DNA of 64,000 nucleotides from Thermococcus sp. (GCF_017656495.1 NZ_JACDNS010000007.1:53997-117996), one strand, 5' to 3'. Numbered from the stretch's first letter, positions 41,736-51,876 are shown. The notes: generated by a model not told the origin, from the letters alone. Numbers and translations are program-made.

Positions 41736-41755
41736 CTCGTTTTATTTTTGTATCA
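41736..41755 (+). terminator. T-rich terminator after pyk
   Basis: CTCGTTTTATTTTTGTATC follows the stop codon; it is a T-run without a stem, in a convergent gap of 43 nt. Confidence 0.45.
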
Positions 41756-41776
41756 AATGAAAGAAAAAGAGCAGAA

Positions 41777-42475
41777 TTAAAGTAGCATTCTTGCGTCAAC
41801 TGCAACTGCTTCATCTTCATAAGCAAAGATCGGGTTGATGTCAAGCTCTTTAACCTCTGGGAGCTCGAGAGCCAATTCGCCAACTTTGACAATGATGTCT
41901 GCTAAAGCCTCAATGTTAACGGGCTTCTCTCCTCTTGCACCAGCAAGAATTGGATAAGCCTTGATTTCCTTAATCATTTCAAGGGCTTCTTCCTTTGTTA
42001 TTGGGGCAACTCTAAAGCTGACATCCTTGAGAATCTCAACGAAGATACCACCAAGACCAAACATAACAGCTGGACCAAACTGTGGATCTCTAATCATACC
42101 AACGATAACTTCCTTTCCAAGTGGAAGCATCTTGTAAATGATAACACCCCAAAGGTCTGCGTCTGGCTTGTATTTCTTAGCGTTTTCCATAATTGTTCTG
42201 AATGCTTCTCTTGCTTCATCATCGTTTTTGATGTTGATCTTAACACCACCAGCATCGCTCTTGTGGATAATCTGTGGTGAGACAATCTTCATGACAACTG
42301 GATAGCCAATTTCCCTTGCAAACTTAACAGCTTCATCCTCATTTCTTGCAACCTTAAAATCTGGGGTTGGAATTCCGTAGAGCTTAAGAATCTCCTTAGC
42401 CTCTGGTTCTACAAGAGGCCTACCCTCAGCCTTGGCTTTTTCGATAATTTCCCTTGCTTTTGCAACCCTATCCAT
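41777..42475 (-). CDS. acdB: ADP-forming acetyl-CoA synthetase, beta subunit
   Basis: A 232-residue ATP-grasp subunit of the archaeal NDP-forming acyl-CoA ligase, which makes ATP from acyl-CoA, ADP and phosphate at the end of fermentation. Signature segments are ILKLYGIPTPDFKVA, GYPVVMKIVSPQIIHKSDAGG (phosphohistidine and nucleotide contacts), VMFGLGGIFVEILKD and LDINPIFAY. The alpha subunit, with the CoA and catalytic His domains, is elsewhere, as is normal in Thermococcales. GAGGTGGTAAGG sets the ATG at 42475. Codon use suggests strong expression. Confidence 0.93.
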   Translation of the reverse strand: MDRVAKAREIIEKAKAEGRPLVEPEAKEILKLYGIPTPDFKVARNEDEAVKFAREIGYPVVMKIVSPQIIHKSDAGGVKINIKNDDEAREAFRTIMENAKKYKPDADLWGVIIYKMLPLGKEVIVGMIRDPQFGPAVMFGLGGIFVEILKDVSFRVAPITKEEALEMIKEIKAYPILAGARGEKPVNIEALADIIVKVGELALELPEVKELDINPIFAYEDEAVAVDARMLL

Positions 42476-42592
42476 CCTTACCACCTCTAATTATCATGAC
42501 TGCAGTTTCAACTATGTTTACAATGTTAAAAGTCTTTCCATCGCTGGGCTAAGAAAGTGACTAATTCAGTTAAGATTCACGATAGTTTGTGC

Positions 42593-42784
42593 TTAACGCA
42601 AATCCTCTGTTGGTGTTAGGAGGTATGCTATGAGTATTAAGCCTGCGAATACGATGAAGACAAAGTGGACTACGAATAAGATTTCTAAGAGAGTCATGTT
42701 TTCAAACCAATCCGTAGCTAGTGTTGCAACAAACCAAATAAAAATGTAAAGGATAAGGAACCACCTGGAAAGAGCTTTAGGCAT
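42593..42784 (-). CDS. Small two-TM membrane protein
   Basis: A 63-residue protein with two helices (WFLILYIFIWFVATLAT; LLEILFVVHFVFIVFAGLIL) and an acidic end. An upstream ATG at 42811 overlaps the previous gene, but GTGAGGGCTAAG points to the ATG at 42784. It is the last gene of a minus-strand membrane-protein run (42.6-44.1 kb). Function unknown. Confidence 0.65.
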   Translation of the reverse strand: MPKALSRWFLILYIFIWFVATLATDWFENMTLLEILFVVHFVFIVFAGLILIAYLLTPTEDLR

Positions 42785-42795
42785 CTTAGCCCTCA

Positions 42796-43296
42796 CTAGC
42801 CACACATCCATTTTTGGTATTCCTTATAAGTTTTAAGATATCTGGTAGAGAGTGCCACGTATATAATCAAAGGGATTACTGCCTTAAGGATATCGCTAAA
42901 ACAAAGTGTTCTACAGAGGAACTTTAGGAAAGTCATGCTTATAGAGCCTAGTATGACCGCATTTGCAATTACTGTGATATTTTTAACCTTTTTCGAAAGG
43001 ATTATGAACTCCTCAGGCCTGTTCTTCTGACGAGCGCTTAATATAGCTACAATAGAGACACAAACTAACATTGTGACAGAAACTGGGAAAGCTGTGTAAT
43101 AATGGTAGGACAGGACTTGTCCAACTGCAAATAGCAGAACAATGTGAGGAAATATAATCACGTAAAAGCCGAAATCTAAAAGTGCTGTTGAGATGTCTTT
43201 CTTTATTGGCCTGATGCCCTCAAATTTGTAAAATATCACAATGTCTGTGAAGAAAAAAGCCCAGGCAAAAATGAAACTGTAGAGACCACAAAGCAC
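42796..43296 (-). CDS. Multi-TM membrane protein
   Basis: A 166-residue protein with about four hydrophobic segments (CGLYSFIFAWAFFFTDIVIF, FGFYVIIFPHIVLLFAVGQV, VSVTMLVCVSIVAILSA, and two near the C terminus). GAGGTGGTTAAA supports the GTG at 43296; the GTG at 43305 lies inside the binding site. I recognise no family. It overlaps the small two-TM gene region only if that gene starts early. Confidence 0.62.
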   Translation of the reverse strand: MLCGLYSFIFAWAFFFTDIVIFYKFEGIRPIKKDISTALLDFGFYVIIFPHIVLLFAVGQVLSYHYYTAFPVSVTMLVCVSIVAILSARQKNRPEEFIILSKKVKNITVIANAVILGSISMTFLKFLCRTLCFSDILKAVIPLIIYVALSTRYLKTYKEYQKWMCG

Positions 43297-43342
43297 TTTA
43301 ACCACCTCTGGGAACTAACCTACTATCAGACATTAACACTCA

Positions 43343-43846
43343 TCACCTACCTCTTTTGATATCGGATAACTCTTGATTAAGTTTAGCTACCTCACTTCGT
43401 AGATACTCTAACTCTTCTTCAATTTTTTGAAGTTCATCCCTCATTTGCCCTCTTATTCTCCTGACTTCATCCCACAAAATTAAATAAACAATGATAACTG
43501 CCACTGCAGGATATCCAGCTCCTATAACTAATATCAAAAGAGAAGAAAAAATCAAAAAAGCAAAACTCAACATCCATGGGTCCTTGTTCATTATGTCACC
43601 TCTAGGATCTTTTATACCCTTCACTCTCTTCACAAGCTCTTTTTGAGATAAATACTCAACATTACTAGAGTTTCCTAGGATATAAGGTTCTCTATGTTTG
43701 TGTTGTACTTTTTGGTTAATATAGAATGCTGTTAAAAGTATTATAAAACCAATGATTTCAAATGAACCAATTTTTTCGTTTTCAGATAACGGAATGCACA
43801 AAAAGACATAAAGAATAAAGATTACAACCCAGTATTTTATTTTCAT
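43343..43846 (-). CDS. Membrane protein with coiled-coil tail
   Basis: A 167-residue protein. It has two N-terminal helices, a soluble loop with REPYILGNSSNVEYLSQKEL, two more helices (LSFAFLIFSSLLILVIGAG, YPAVAVIIVYLILW), and a C-terminal coiled coil (ELQKIEEELEYLRSEVAKL). The PY-IxGxS loop recurs in the neighbour at 43852. AGGTGAACACA sets the ATG at 43846. Function unknown; coiled coil and shared loop suggest the two interact. Confidence 0.65.
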   Translation of the reverse strand: MKIKYWVVIFILYVFLCIPLSENEKIGSFEIIGFIILLTAFYINQKVQHKHREPYILGNSSNVEYLSQKELVKRVKGIKDPRGDIMNKDPWMLSFAFLIFSSLLILVIGAGYPAVAVIIVYLILWDEVRRIRGQMRDELQKIEEELEYLRSEVAKLNQELSDIKRGR

Positions 43847-43851
43847 TGTGT

Positions 43852-44112
43852 TCACCTTCTCTTTTCGTTTAAGATTTCTTCAAGTTCATCCTGAGTTGAA
43901 TAAACCACCTCATTCGAGTCCCCAATAACATATGGAGTTCTTATGTTATGACTCTTGGAAACTATATATGCTATAATGAGTGGGACAAATAGGAATACTA
44001 AACTTAAGGCAAAACCTACAATCCACGATTCTACTATATAACCCATCACTAATGACGTCACAAAGTACAAAGAGAACAAAATAAAGAGGGTATTTTTAAC
44101 TCGCTTTTTCAT
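43852..44112 (-). CDS. Small membrane protein with shared PYxxG loop
   Basis: An 86-residue protein with two helices (TLFILFSLYFVTSLVMGYIV; WIVGFALSLVFLFVPLII) and then the loop RTPYVIGDSNEVVYSTQDEL, clearly like REPYILGNSSNVEYLSQKEL of the next gene. It therefore looks like a short paralogue of that protein's first half. GGAGGGATA precedes two ATGs (44115, 44112); the second is better spaced. Function unknown. Confidence 0.65.
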   Translation of the reverse strand: MKKRVKNTLFILFSLYFVTSLVMGYIVESWIVGFALSLVFLFVPLIIAYIVSKSHNIRTPYVIGDSNEVVYSTQDELEEILNEKRR

Positions 44113-44320
44113 CATTATCCCTCCAAGTTACCTTACAGAAGTAACGTTTCACGTATAGTCAATCTTCTTAGTAAGTTAGGCTGTATCTCACTTATAACTT
44201 TTTCTCTGCGGATTTTATATACTATCAAAAAACGTAAGCAAAACTGGAAAACTTCAACTCAGCTTGAAGCTGTCGGTCTCTATAAATAGTATGAAAGTCA
44301 ACTATTTTTGGTGATGAATA

Positions 44321-45628
44321 ATGAGGAAGAGAATTTTAGCTGGAATTTTTGTACTCTTCTTGCTCTTAGCAATGATAGTGTTACATCAAACTAAAGCTGC
44401 AGACGAGGGTGGAACGTTAGTTCTCTACGATTCTGCCCGCATTGGAGTTGTTGAGAAAACAATTATCTTAGACCTCAAAAAGGGATTCAACGAAGTTCCT
44501 CTCGAAGAGATTGAAGGCCTGAATATTGAGGAAGTTACACTGAGACCCCTGAGTGGTAAAGTTACAGTCTTAGGAATTATTTCACAAGCATACCCAACCA
44601 AAGGGGTGTTTGAAGCAAACATTGGAAAAACGGTCACAATAAAGCTGAAGAGTGGTGAAACGATAGCGGGGAAGTTTTTAGGCTACAAAGATGGCAAAAT
44701 AGCAGTTCAGGGAGATTCCTACTATCTAATTGAGCCCGAGGAAGTTGCATATATGAAGCTCGCTGAACTTGGAAGCAAAGCCAAAGCCCAAACTTATGCC
44801 ATTATACAAGCTGAGGAAGATGGAAAGTATAAGTTCAAGCTGATTTACAGAGTTCAGTCGATTGGCTGGAGCTCAAGGTATAAGCTTTACTTAACCAACA
44901 AAGCCTTGCTCTTTGGATACATAGTGATTGACAATCCTACAAACAAGACATTTGAAGACTTTAAAGTCATGCTCGTTTCTGGAGAAGTGAACTTCTATGC
45001 TCCTCCACAAGTCGTTATGGAAAGGATCTATGCGACGGCAGAAAAAGCAGTTGTTGGAGTTCCAGAGCAACCTCAAAAAATTGAAGCATTCTACCTTTAC
45101 AACCTTGGAATGCTCAGTGTAAACCCCTTTGAAAAGAAGATGATACCTTACATTACCCAAGAGACATCTTTTGAAAGAGAGTATCTATATGAGAGCTATC
45201 CCTACGGTGGAAGTAATGAAATTTACGAGATTATCTCATTTAAGACTGAGAAAGTGCTTCCAGCTGGCATTGTAGAGATTTACAAAGAAATGAACGATAC
45301 AACAGTTTTAATTGGTGAGCAGAAAATTGATCACACCGCTAAAGGCGATATATTGAGGCTCAAGCTTGGAAGGGATGTTGATCTAAAAGGCAAAACAGAA
45401 ATCCTCGAGCAGAGAAGAGAAAGCGATTCAACATACTACAAAGTAAGAATTACAATTGAAAATTTTGGAGACGAGACAAAAGAAGTTATTGTTAGGCATT
45501 ACAAGTGGAGCGGCAAAATATTGAGCTCTACAGTAGAACCAATAGATGAAACAGCACACTATGTGGAGTTTAAGATAAGTGTAAAGCCAGGAGAAAAGAA
45601 GGAAATAGTGTTCGACTATAGAGTTTAA
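44321..45628 (+). CDS. Exported DUF4139 protein
   Basis: A 435-residue secreted protein. A signal peptide (residues about 5-26, ending HQTKA) is followed by a beta-rich domain starting TLVLYDSARIGVVEKTI and an Sm-like insertion (KTVTIKLKSGETIAGKFLGY). The DUF4139 core is clear: IYRVQSIGWSSRYKLYL, GYIVIDNPTNKTFEDFKVML, and YYKVRITIENFGDETKEVIV. Such proteins are found outside many cells with unknown roles. GGTGATGAATA precedes the ATG. It ends with a 4-nt overlap against the convergent small gene. Confidence 0.85.
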   Translation: MRKRILAGIFVLFLLLAMIVLHQTKAADEGGTLVLYDSARIGVVEKTIILDLKKGFNEVPLEEIEGLNIEEVTLRPLSGKVTVLGIISQAYPTKGVFEANIGKTVTIKLKSGETIAGKFLGYKDGKIAVQGDSYYLIEPEEVAYMKLAELGSKAKAQTYAIIQAEEDGKYKFKLIYRVQSIGWSSRYKLYLTNKALLFGYIVIDNPTNKTFEDFKVMLVSGEVNFYAPPQVVMERIYATAEKAVVGVPEQPQKIEAFYLYNLGMLSVNPFEKKMIPYITQETSFEREYLYESYPYGGSNEIYEIISFKTEKVLPAGIVEIYKEMNDTTVLIGEQKIDHTAKGDILRLKLGRDVDLKGKTEILEQRRESDSTYYKVRITIENFGDETKEVIVRHYKWSGKILSSTVEPIDETAHYVEFKISVKPGEKKEIVFDYRV

Positions 45629-45858
45629 GCCTTTCTGAGAAGAATCTCGAAGGCCTTTTCTTCTTTTACCACTTCCAATACAAGGCTCTTGTCGTAGTCA
45701 ATAAAACGAGTGCTTTTGAGAGTATAGCCCTCGTCCTTTAAATGCTCAAAAATCTTGAGACCGAGTTCTCCAAAGATTTCCGCGGCCAACGTTGCAAAGC
45801 TCGGCTCTTTTATCCCAAGCTCTTGATGATACCTCCGCGCAAGCTCAAAAACGTCCAT
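45625..45858 (-). CDS. Small conserved hypothetical protein
   Basis: A 77-residue helical-to-beta protein (VFELARRYHQELGIKEPSFA, ATLAAEIFGELGLKIFEHL, YDKSLVLEVVKEEKAFEILL). GGGGTGGTAGC precedes the ATG. No family recognised. It is convergent with the DUF4139 gene and divergent from the SWIM gene. Confidence 0.62.
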   Translation of the reverse strand: MDVFELARRYHQELGIKEPSFATLAAEIFGELGLKIFEHLKDEGYTLKSTRFIDYDKSLVLEVVKEEKAFEILLRKA

Positions 45859-45964
45859 GCTACCACCCCAATATTAGTTCACTATTTGGATTTATATGCT
45901 TGATGGTGGTAATGTACAACGAAATCTTTAAAAGCCTCCACTGTTACTAACTTTAGTGGTTAAT

Positions 45965-46498
45965 ATGGACAATGCGAAAAAGAAGGGAAAGCAGTATTTC
46001 AAAAAGGGCAAGGTTCTGTGGGTGCTGAAGTATGGAGATAGACTTTATGGAAAAGTTCTAGGGACTTATCCGTATTACGTTGAGGTCAGCATAAAAAGTG
46101 GAAAAAACAGATGCACTTGCCCTATTGGGGAAGACTGCAAGCATGTATTTGCTGTGTTGGAGGCTTTTGAGAACGAGAGATATTTTAAGACATCAAGCCC
46201 TTTAGTAGAACTCTCGCCACAAGCTGTTGTGGATGAGATTATTTTTGAAAATCCTGAGATTGGAAAGTCCATTGTTTTAAAGGAACTGATCTATTATGTG
46301 AATCACGATGAAAGTGGAAGCGAAGCTGCGAGACTATTTCGAAAAGCCCTTGCATTGCTGAAGATAAAGTTTTCTAAAGAATTTTATGAATCTATGCTCA
46401 TACAGTTTGGAGAATTTAAGAAAGTTTTTTATGATTATGAACTCACAGAGGAGATTGAGAGAGAGCTTGAAGAATTGAAAAAAATTTACGTCAAATAA
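45965..46498 (+). CDS. SWIM zinc-finger protein
   Basis: A 177-residue protein with a SWIM zinc finger CTCPIGEDCKHVFAVLEAF (CxCxnCxH) near residues 44-62, a module for DNA or protein binding. Before it, KQYFKKGKVLWVLKYGDRLYG is the usual lead-in; behind it a helical domain of about 110 residues follows. A TATA-like TTTAAAAG lies about 38 nt upstream. An in-frame start at 45956 is not favoured. Cellular role unknown; many SWIM proteins help recombination. Confidence 0.83.
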   Translation: MDNAKKKGKQYFKKGKVLWVLKYGDRLYGKVLGTYPYYVEVSIKSGKNRCTCPIGEDCKHVFAVLEAFENERYFKTSSPLVELSPQAVVDEIIFENPEIGKSIVLKELIYYVNHDESGSEAARLFRKALALLKIKFSKEFYESMLIQFGEFKKVFYDYELTEEIERELEELKKIYVK

Positions 46499-46860
46499 TC
46501 CAGCAAGCTCTTCGCCTTAATCTTTCTCTTCAGTGCGTCATAAACATCTCTTCCATCAAAATCGAGGGAATATTCAACATCAATCTCATCAAGGAAGAAT
46601 TTCATTATCTGAAAGGCATATTTTGACTTGTTCCCTTCCATCTCTACAGCTATAAAGGGCTTACCACGATTTCCAATTATTACATCAAAATTCAATCTTA
46701 CACCTAGATCCACATCAATAAAGCTTATCTTTTCTTGTGTTTTGAACTTTTTCACGAGAGCGTTTGGAAACCTTGATTTCAGCTTTTCTATAAGTTTTAT
46801 TGCCCTCTCATACTGCTCTTCGGTGAGCTCAGCCTTAAGCCTAACCCCCTCAATTATCAT
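46486..46860 (-). CDS. Conserved hypothetical protein
   Basis: A 124-residue alpha/beta protein: EQYERAIKLIEKLKSRFPNA, ISFIDVDLGVRLNFDVIIG, KPFIAVEMEGNKSKYAFQIM, VEYSLDFDGRDVYDALKRK. Several conserved acidic and basic residues (DVD, EMEGNKSK) hint at a nuclease-like core, but no family is certain. GGGTGAGATG points to the ATG at 46860 or 46863. It is convergent with the SWIM gene, overlapping by 13 nt, and divergent from reverse gyrase. Confidence 0.62.
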   Translation of the reverse strand: MIIEGVRLKAELTEEQYERAIKLIEKLKSRFPNALVKKFKTQEKISFIDVDLGVRLNFDVIIGNRGKPFIAVEMEGNKSKYAFQIMKFFLDEIDVEYSLDFDGRDVYDALKRKIKAKSLLDYLT

Positions 46861-46937
46861 CATCTCACCCACGATGGGAATCTAAAAAACCCTTATAAAC
46901 TTTGCATCACCTAAATAGAACATTAGAGGGTGAGAAA

Positions 46938-49900
46938 ATGAAAGCGATTTATAGAGAAATGTGTCCAAATTGTGAGGACAGAATTAGTGATGAACGCTTG
47001 TACAAGAAGCATCCGTGTAATGTTTGTCTCGATAAGGAAATTCAGGCTGAGGTTTACTTTGATTTGATAACGGGCATTAGAGAAGCTCTCAAACTACGTG
47101 GAACACTGAAGCACTGGGAGGAGATTTACAAGCTTGAGAAAAAGTTGAGGGAAATTGAAGAGCTCTTTGAAAAAGCCACAGGTTTCAACTTCTGGAGTGC
47201 CCAAAAAACTTGGGTAAAGAGACTAATTAAAAACAAGAGCTTTTCCATCATAGCCCCAACAGGTATGGGCAAGAGTGTTTTTGGGTCATTCATGGCGTTG
47301 TATTATGCTAAAAAGAAAAAGAAGAGTTACATAGTCTTACCAACAACACCGCTTGTGGTGCAGACAATTAAGAGAGTGAAAACATTTGCAGAAAGAGCTG
47401 GCGTTGAAATTAACCTTGCCTATTACCACGGTGGTATGAAGAAGAAGGAAAAAGAGGAAATGACTGAAAAAATCATGAATGGAGATTTTGATATTCTTAT
47501 AACTTCAGCCCAATGGCTTGCGAGAAACTTCGATGAGATGCTCAAGGATAAGAGATTTGACTTCATTTTTGTTGATGATGTCGATGCATTTTTGAAAGCC
47601 TCAAAGAACATTGACCGTTCCCTCATTCTGCTCGGCTTTACAGAAGAGATAATCCAGAAAGCCTGGGAGATTATAAGGCTGAAGAAGCAGATGGCAAAGT
47701 TCCTCAACGGTAACAGCCCAGACAAGCAAGAGCAACTCAATGAACTCAACAAGCAGATTAACAAGCTTGAGAGAGAAATAAGAAAATTCAAGCGTGAGAA
47801 TAAAATTGGAGTACTAATTGTAGCTTCAGCAACTGGAAGCGCAAGGGGAGATAGAATAAAGCTCTACCGTGAGCTTTTGGACTTCGAGGTGGGAAGTGGA
47901 AGGTCAGCGTTGAGAAATGTTGTTGACAGCTATCTCTTCCCAGAGAAGCCAATTGAGGAACATGTGGAGGAGCTTTTAGCAAGGCTTGGTAAAGGTGGAT
48001 TAATATTTGTCCCAATTGATCAAGGAATTGGTTATGCTGAGAAGCTTACACAATACCTCCAAGAGAAAGGCTTCAAGGTTGAGCTTGTCTCTGCAAGAAA
48101 TAAGAAAGGCTTGGAGAAGTTTGAAAATGAAGAAATTGACTATTTGGTTGGCGTTGCAACCTATTATGGAACCATAGTTAGAGGATTGGACTTGCCGCAC
48201 TTGATTAGATATGCGATCTTTACAGGTGTGCCGAAATTTAGATTCAGCCTCGATTTAGAGCAGCCCACAATTTACAGAGTTTTAGGATTGATGAGTGAAG
48301 TCATGGAATTCCTCGATGAAGAGGATAGACGAGAAGGCGAGAGGCTTTATGCTCGCTTAAGGCGTTTGATTAGAAACATTCCACAGTTTGAATTGATGAA
48401 GATTGAAGAGGCATTGGCTGAAGGTCTGCCGTTGGAAGGATTCCATAGCCATGTTTTGGAGGTCTTTAGACAAGCTGTTGAGTTCTTGAGGAGAGTTCTG
48501 AAGAAGGAGGAAGTGCTCAAGCGTATAGAAGAAGATCCATTCGTCAGCCTCAAAGAAGAGGAAGGAAAATGGTACATTGAGATTCCCGATGTTAGGACTT
48601 ACATCCAGGCAAGCGGAAGAACTTCACGTCTCTTCGCTGGTGGAATTACAAAGGGTCTGAGCGTAATAATAGTTGACAACGAAAAGGTCTTCAACGGTTT
48701 GAAGAGACAGATGAGGTGGCGCTTTGCTGAGTTTGAAATGAAGCCGTTTGAAGAGCTCAACCTTGAGGAGCTTCTTAAGGAGATCGACGCTGATAGGGAA
48801 AAGGTCAGGTTAATTCTTGCCGGAAAGATAAGTGAGAAGACCAAGGACTTAGTTAAGTCTGCCCTCATGATAGTTGAATCTCCAAACAAAGCTAGAACAA
48901 TAGCCAGTTTCTTCGGACAACCAAGCAAGAGAAGGATTGGCGACTTAGTGGCATATGAAGTCAGCATAGGCGACAGGATGCTGACGATTCTGGCAAGCGG
49001 TGGGCATATGTTCGACCTCGTTACAACGGAAGGTTACCATGGCGTCCTCATAGAGGAGAGAGATGGAAAGCTCTACTTCATACCAGTCTATGACACAATA
49101 AAACGCTGTAGAGACTGTGGCCACCAATTCGTTGACTGGGAGGAGAGAGGAGTCTGCCCGAGATGCGGCTCAAGGAATGTTAGGGATGCTCTGGAGAATG
49201 TAATTGCAATGCGTGAGATAGCCCAGGAAGTTGATGAAATTCTCATAGGAACTGACCCAGATGTGGAGGGAGAAAAGATTGCATGGGATATCAGGAATGT
49301 CCTAAGTCCCTACACTCCAAACATCAAGCGCATTGAGTTCCACGAGGTTACAAGACCAGCCATATTGAAAGCCTTGAATGAAGCAAGAGACGTTAATGAG
49401 TTCAGAGTTAATGCCCAGCTGGTGAGGAGAATAGAGGACAGATGGATTGGATTCGAGCTTAGCCAAAAGCTGTGGGAGGTCTTTGAGAGCAGAAACTTAT
49501 CAGCTGGTAGAGTTCAAACACCCGTTCTTGGATGGGTAATACAGAGATACAAGGAATTCGTCGAGAGCGAGACAGACTTCATAGCACTGACTTTGGAGAA
49601 CGGCTTAAGCGTAACCCTGGAAGGCGTTAAAGAGGAAGTTAACGAGGTAATCATTGAGGATGTACAAATTGAGGAGAGGGAAATCAACCCATTCCCACCA
49701 TATACCACAGATACAATGCTCCAAGATGCCTCAAGGTTTTTAGGGTTCTCTGCTCCTCATACAATGCAGCTGGCACAGGATCTTTTCGAGCTTGGTCTTA
49801 TTACTTATCACAGAACTGATTCAACTCACGTCAGCAATACGGGTATTGAAGTTGCAAAGGAATACATTAGCGAAGAAATTGGAGAAGAATACTTCGCTCC

Positions 49901-50588
49901 AAGAAAGTGGGGTGAAGAGGGAGCACACGAGTGTATAAGACCCACAAGACCAATTGACACCGGAAGATTAATGCAACTGCTGAGAGATGGGATCATCACC
50001 CTTGCAAGGGGACTCACAAGAGATCACTTCAGGCTTTATGATATGATATTCAGACGCTTCATGGCATCACAGATGAAAGCTGCAAAAGTTCTCTATGAAA
50101 AAGCGGTGATTGATGCAAAAGTTGCCAAGACTGAGATTGAAGGATATATTGAAGTAATCTTTGATGGTTGGACTAAGTTAAGGGCACCGCCATTAAGACA
50201 GTTGCCAAAGCTTGAAAAAGGACAGAGACTCAAAGTCGTTGAGGTTAAGAAATGGAGAGCACCGAAAGTTTCCCTCTACACCCAGGGTGATTTGATTGCT
50301 CTTATGAAAGAGCGCAAGATTGGAAGACCATCTACATATGCAAAAATTGTCAAGACATTGTTAGATAGGCACTATGTTATTGAAACAAAAGGCAGAAAGA
50401 AGTTAGTTCCAACAGAGCTTGGAACTAAAGTTTATCACTATCTCATAAGCAAATACAAGGAACTTGTAAGCGAGGAGAGAACCAGACAACTTGAAGAACT
50501 TATGGATTTAGTGGAGGATAACAAAGCAGACTATCAAGAAGTGCTTAACAACATGTATGCAGAGATCAGACAATATATTTTGAAGTGA
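46938..50588 (+). CDS. rgy: Reverse gyrase
   Basis: A 1216-residue fusion of a helicase-like module and a type IA topoisomerase that introduces positive supercoils using ATP; it is the hallmark protein of hyperthermophiles. In order: N-terminal zinc finger (CPNC, CNVC), Walker [13 protein letters not shown] box, latch region, Toprim start [18 protein letters not shown], second zinc finger ([13 protein letters not shown]), and the active-site tyrosine in [13 protein letters not shown]. No intein interrupts it. The frame extends to 46902 but GGGTGAGAAA sets the ATG at 46938. A long T-rich terminator follows. Confidence 0.97.
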   Translation: MKAIYREMCPNCEDRISDERLYKKHPCNVCLDKEIQAEVYFDLITGIREALKLRGTLKHWEEIYKLEKKLREIEELFEKATGFNFWSAQKTWVKRLIKNKSFSIIAPTGMGKSVFGSFMALYYAKKKKKSYIVLPTTPLVVQTIKRVKTFAERAGVEINLAYYHGGMKKKEKEEMTEKIMNGDFDILITSAQWLARNFDEMLKDKRFDFIFVDDVDAFLKASKNIDRSLILLGFTEEIIQKAWEIIRLKKQMAKFLNGNSPDKQEQLNELNKQINKLEREIRKFKRENKIGVLIVASATGSARGDRIKLYRELLDFEVGSGRSALRNVVDSYLFPEKPIEEHVEELLARLGKGGLIFVPIDQGIGYAEKLTQYLQEKGFKVELVSARNKKGLEKFENEEIDYLVGVATYYGTIVRGLDLPHLIRYAIFTGVPKFRFSLDLEQPTIYRVLGLMSEVMEFLDEEDRREGERLYARLRRLIRNIPQFELMKIEEALAEGLPLEGFHSHVLEVFRQAVEFLRRVLKKEEVLKRIEEDPFVSLKEEEGKWYIEIPDVRTYIQASGRTSRLFAGGITKGLSVIIVDNEKVFNGLKRQMRWRFAEFEMKPFEELNLEELLKEIDADREKVRLILAGKISEKTKDLVKSALMIVESPNKARTIASFFGQPSKRRIGDLVAYEVSIGDRMLTILASGGHMFDLVTTEGYHGVLIEERDGKLYFIPVYDTIKRCRDCGHQFVDWEERGVCPRCGSRNVRDALENVIAMREIAQEVDEILIGTDPDVEGEKIAWDIRNVLSPYTPNIKRIEFHEVTRPAILKALNEARDVNEFRVNAQLVRRIEDRWIGFELSQKLWEVFESRNLSAGRVQTPVLGWVIQRYKEFVESETDFIALTLENGLSVTLEGVKEEVNEVIIEDVQIEEREINPFPPYTTDTMLQDASRFLGFSAPHTMQLAQDLFELGLITYHRTDSTHVSNTGIEVAKEYISEEIGEEYFAPRKWGEEGAHECIRPTRPIDTGRLMQLLRDGIITLARGLTRDHFRLYDMIFRRFMASQMKAAKVLYEKAVIDAKVAKTEIEGYIEVIFDGWTKLRAPPLRQLPKLEKGQRLKVVEVKKWRAPKVSLYTQGDLIALMKERKIGRPSTYAKIVKTLLDRHYVIETKGRKKLVPTELGTKVYHYLISKYKELVSEERTRQLEELMDLVEDNKADYQEVLNNMYAEIRQYILK

Positions 50589-50590
50589 TC

Positions 50591-50625
50591 CTTCTTCTTT
50601 TTTGTTGTCTTTGTCTGTTTTTATA
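50591..50625 (+). terminator. T-rich terminator after rgy
   Basis: CCTTCTTCTTTTTTGTTGTC and TGTCTGTTTTTA follow the stop codon. No stem is seen. Confidence 0.5.
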
Positions 50626-50752
50626 ACTATTGCTGTTAGTAATAGATTGCTCTCTTTAGTCAATATTGCTGCCTTGACCAAAAAATTTAAAATTAAGGTA
50701 GAGTAAAAGCCTTGTATGTCGGTGCAATATAGATAAAATCAAGTGAAGTCAT

Positions 50753-50813
50753 GTTTAAATCAGAGGTTTAAATAAGATGTAAAACTAATTGAGTTGGAAA
50801 AAAGTTATATACT
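50753..50813 (+). promoter_or_regulatory. trmBL2 promoter region
   Basis: AAAAAAGTTATATACTT (BRE-TATA, TATA core at about 50804-50813) lies 45 nt before the ATG. Just upstream GTTTAAAT occurs twice (50753-50760 and 50766-50773), 13 bp apart, a possible operator or a second promoter. The leader ends with GGTGGTAAAA. Confidence 0.55.
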
Positions 50814-50856
50814 TTAAGCTCACATATGTTTTAACAGAAATATGATGGTGGTAAAA

Positions 50857-51651
50857 ATGGCAAAAGATAGGATGGTAGAACTTTTACAAGAACATTTTGA
50901 ATTGAACTTATACGAAGCTAGAGCATATGTTGCCTTAGTTGCGTTTGGAGTTCTTACTCCTGCTGAGTTGGCAAGCGTTTCTGAAGTCCCAGCACCAAGA
51001 ACTTACGATGTGTTGAGGAGTCTAGAGAAGAAAGGTTTTGCTATCAGTCAGCCTGGCAAAGTTAACAAATACAGACCAGTTCATCCAAAGAACATCCTTG
51101 AGAAGTTCATTGAGGAGTGGCAGGAGAGAGTTAAAGAAGAACTTGAGGCAAAGAAGAAGGCTAAGGAAGAGCTGCTTGAACTCATGATGCCACTTATAGA
51201 AACAGAGATTCCAAAGTATGGTGTTGAGAGAGTTTGGGTTGTTAGAGGAATCAGAAATTCAACACTCAAGACAAAGGAAATGCTTGAGGGAGTTCAAAAA
51301 GAAATTCTCCTTGCAGACGATGGCTATGTCGCAATAAACCTTGAAGATGACATAATTAAGGCCATTGAGAGAGGTATTACAACCAAAATTGTTGTTACTA
51401 AGCAGATACTCCCAAGACTCCAAGCATCAAAGCTCATGGACTACTACAAGAGTGGAAAGTTTGAGCTTAAGGTTGTTGACAGCCTTGAACTACCAATGCT
51501 AATCTGCGATGAGGAAGTATTCTTTGCATTAGAAGACATGGCTGCTAGATACTTCAACTATGAGACTCAAGTCTGGATTAAGGACTTCAGAGTTGTCAGT
51601 CTCTTTAGAGGAAAGTTCAATGAATATTGGGAGAAGGCAACAAAGGTTTGA
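50857..51651 (+). CDS. trmBL2: Chromatin filament protein TrmBL2
   Basis: A 264-residue TrmB-like protein, the same length as Thermococcus kodakarensis TrmBL2, an abundant protein that coats DNA into thick filaments and represses genes. The winged helix is at residues 8-75 (LNLYEARAYVALVAFGVL, APRTYDVLRSLEKKGF), followed by a coiled coil (WQERVKEELEAKKKAKEEL) and the C-terminal effector-like domain, which lacks the sugar-binding end of TrmB/TrmBL1. The frame opens at 50842; GGTGGTAAAA fixes the ATG at 50857. Confidence 0.94.
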   Translation: MAKDRMVELLQEHFELNLYEARAYVALVAFGVLTPAELASVSEVPAPRTYDVLRSLEKKGFAISQPGKVNKYRPVHPKNILEKFIEEWQERVKEELEAKKKAKEELLELMMPLIETEIPKYGVERVWVVRGIRNSTLKTKEMLEGVQKEILLADDGYVAINLEDDIIKAIERGITTKIVVTKQILPRLQASKLMDYYKSGKFELKVVDSLELPMLICDEEVFFALEDMAARYFNYETQVWIKDFRVVSLFRGKFNEYWEKATKV

Positions 51652-51663
51652 TGCCTTTTCTCT

Positions 51664-51876
51664 TTATACATATTTGAATTTCTCTTCTTCAGGAGTTTTT
51701 TGCTTGAGTCTCCAGAGTATTTTGCCTTCTTTCTGAAAGCTCTCTACTTTTCCTTGCTCTGCCAATCTAAGCAAGAGTCTCCTAACTTCTACGGGAGACA
51801 TCTTTGTTTCTTTTGATATCTCATCACTTGTTAATTCTCTTCCTTCAAGAACGTTTAAAATTTTTAAATGTCTCAT
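51664..51876 (-). CDS. Small winged-helix protein
   Basis: A 70-residue single wHTH: HLKILNVLEGRELTSDEISK, MSPVEVRRLLLRLAEQGKV, then the wing ESFQKEGKILWRL. It could be a transcription regulator, or a TFE/RPA34-like adaptor. Its start overlaps the end of the zinc-ribbon gene (ATGA-type), so the pair is translationally coupled. Target unknown. Confidence 0.8.
   Translation of the reverse strand: MRHLKILNVLEGRELTSDEISKETKMSPVEVRRLLLRLAEQGKVESFQKEGKILWRLKQKTPEEEKFKYV

Noticed and set aside
44255..44272. CTTCAA/TTGAAG inverted repeat before the DUF4139 gene
   Set aside because: Only 6 bp per arm and upstream of the likely TATA region; too weak to claim as an operator.
46938..50588. Intein in reverse gyrase
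   Set aside because: The protein is 1216 residues, normal length, and all motifs run on without an insertion.
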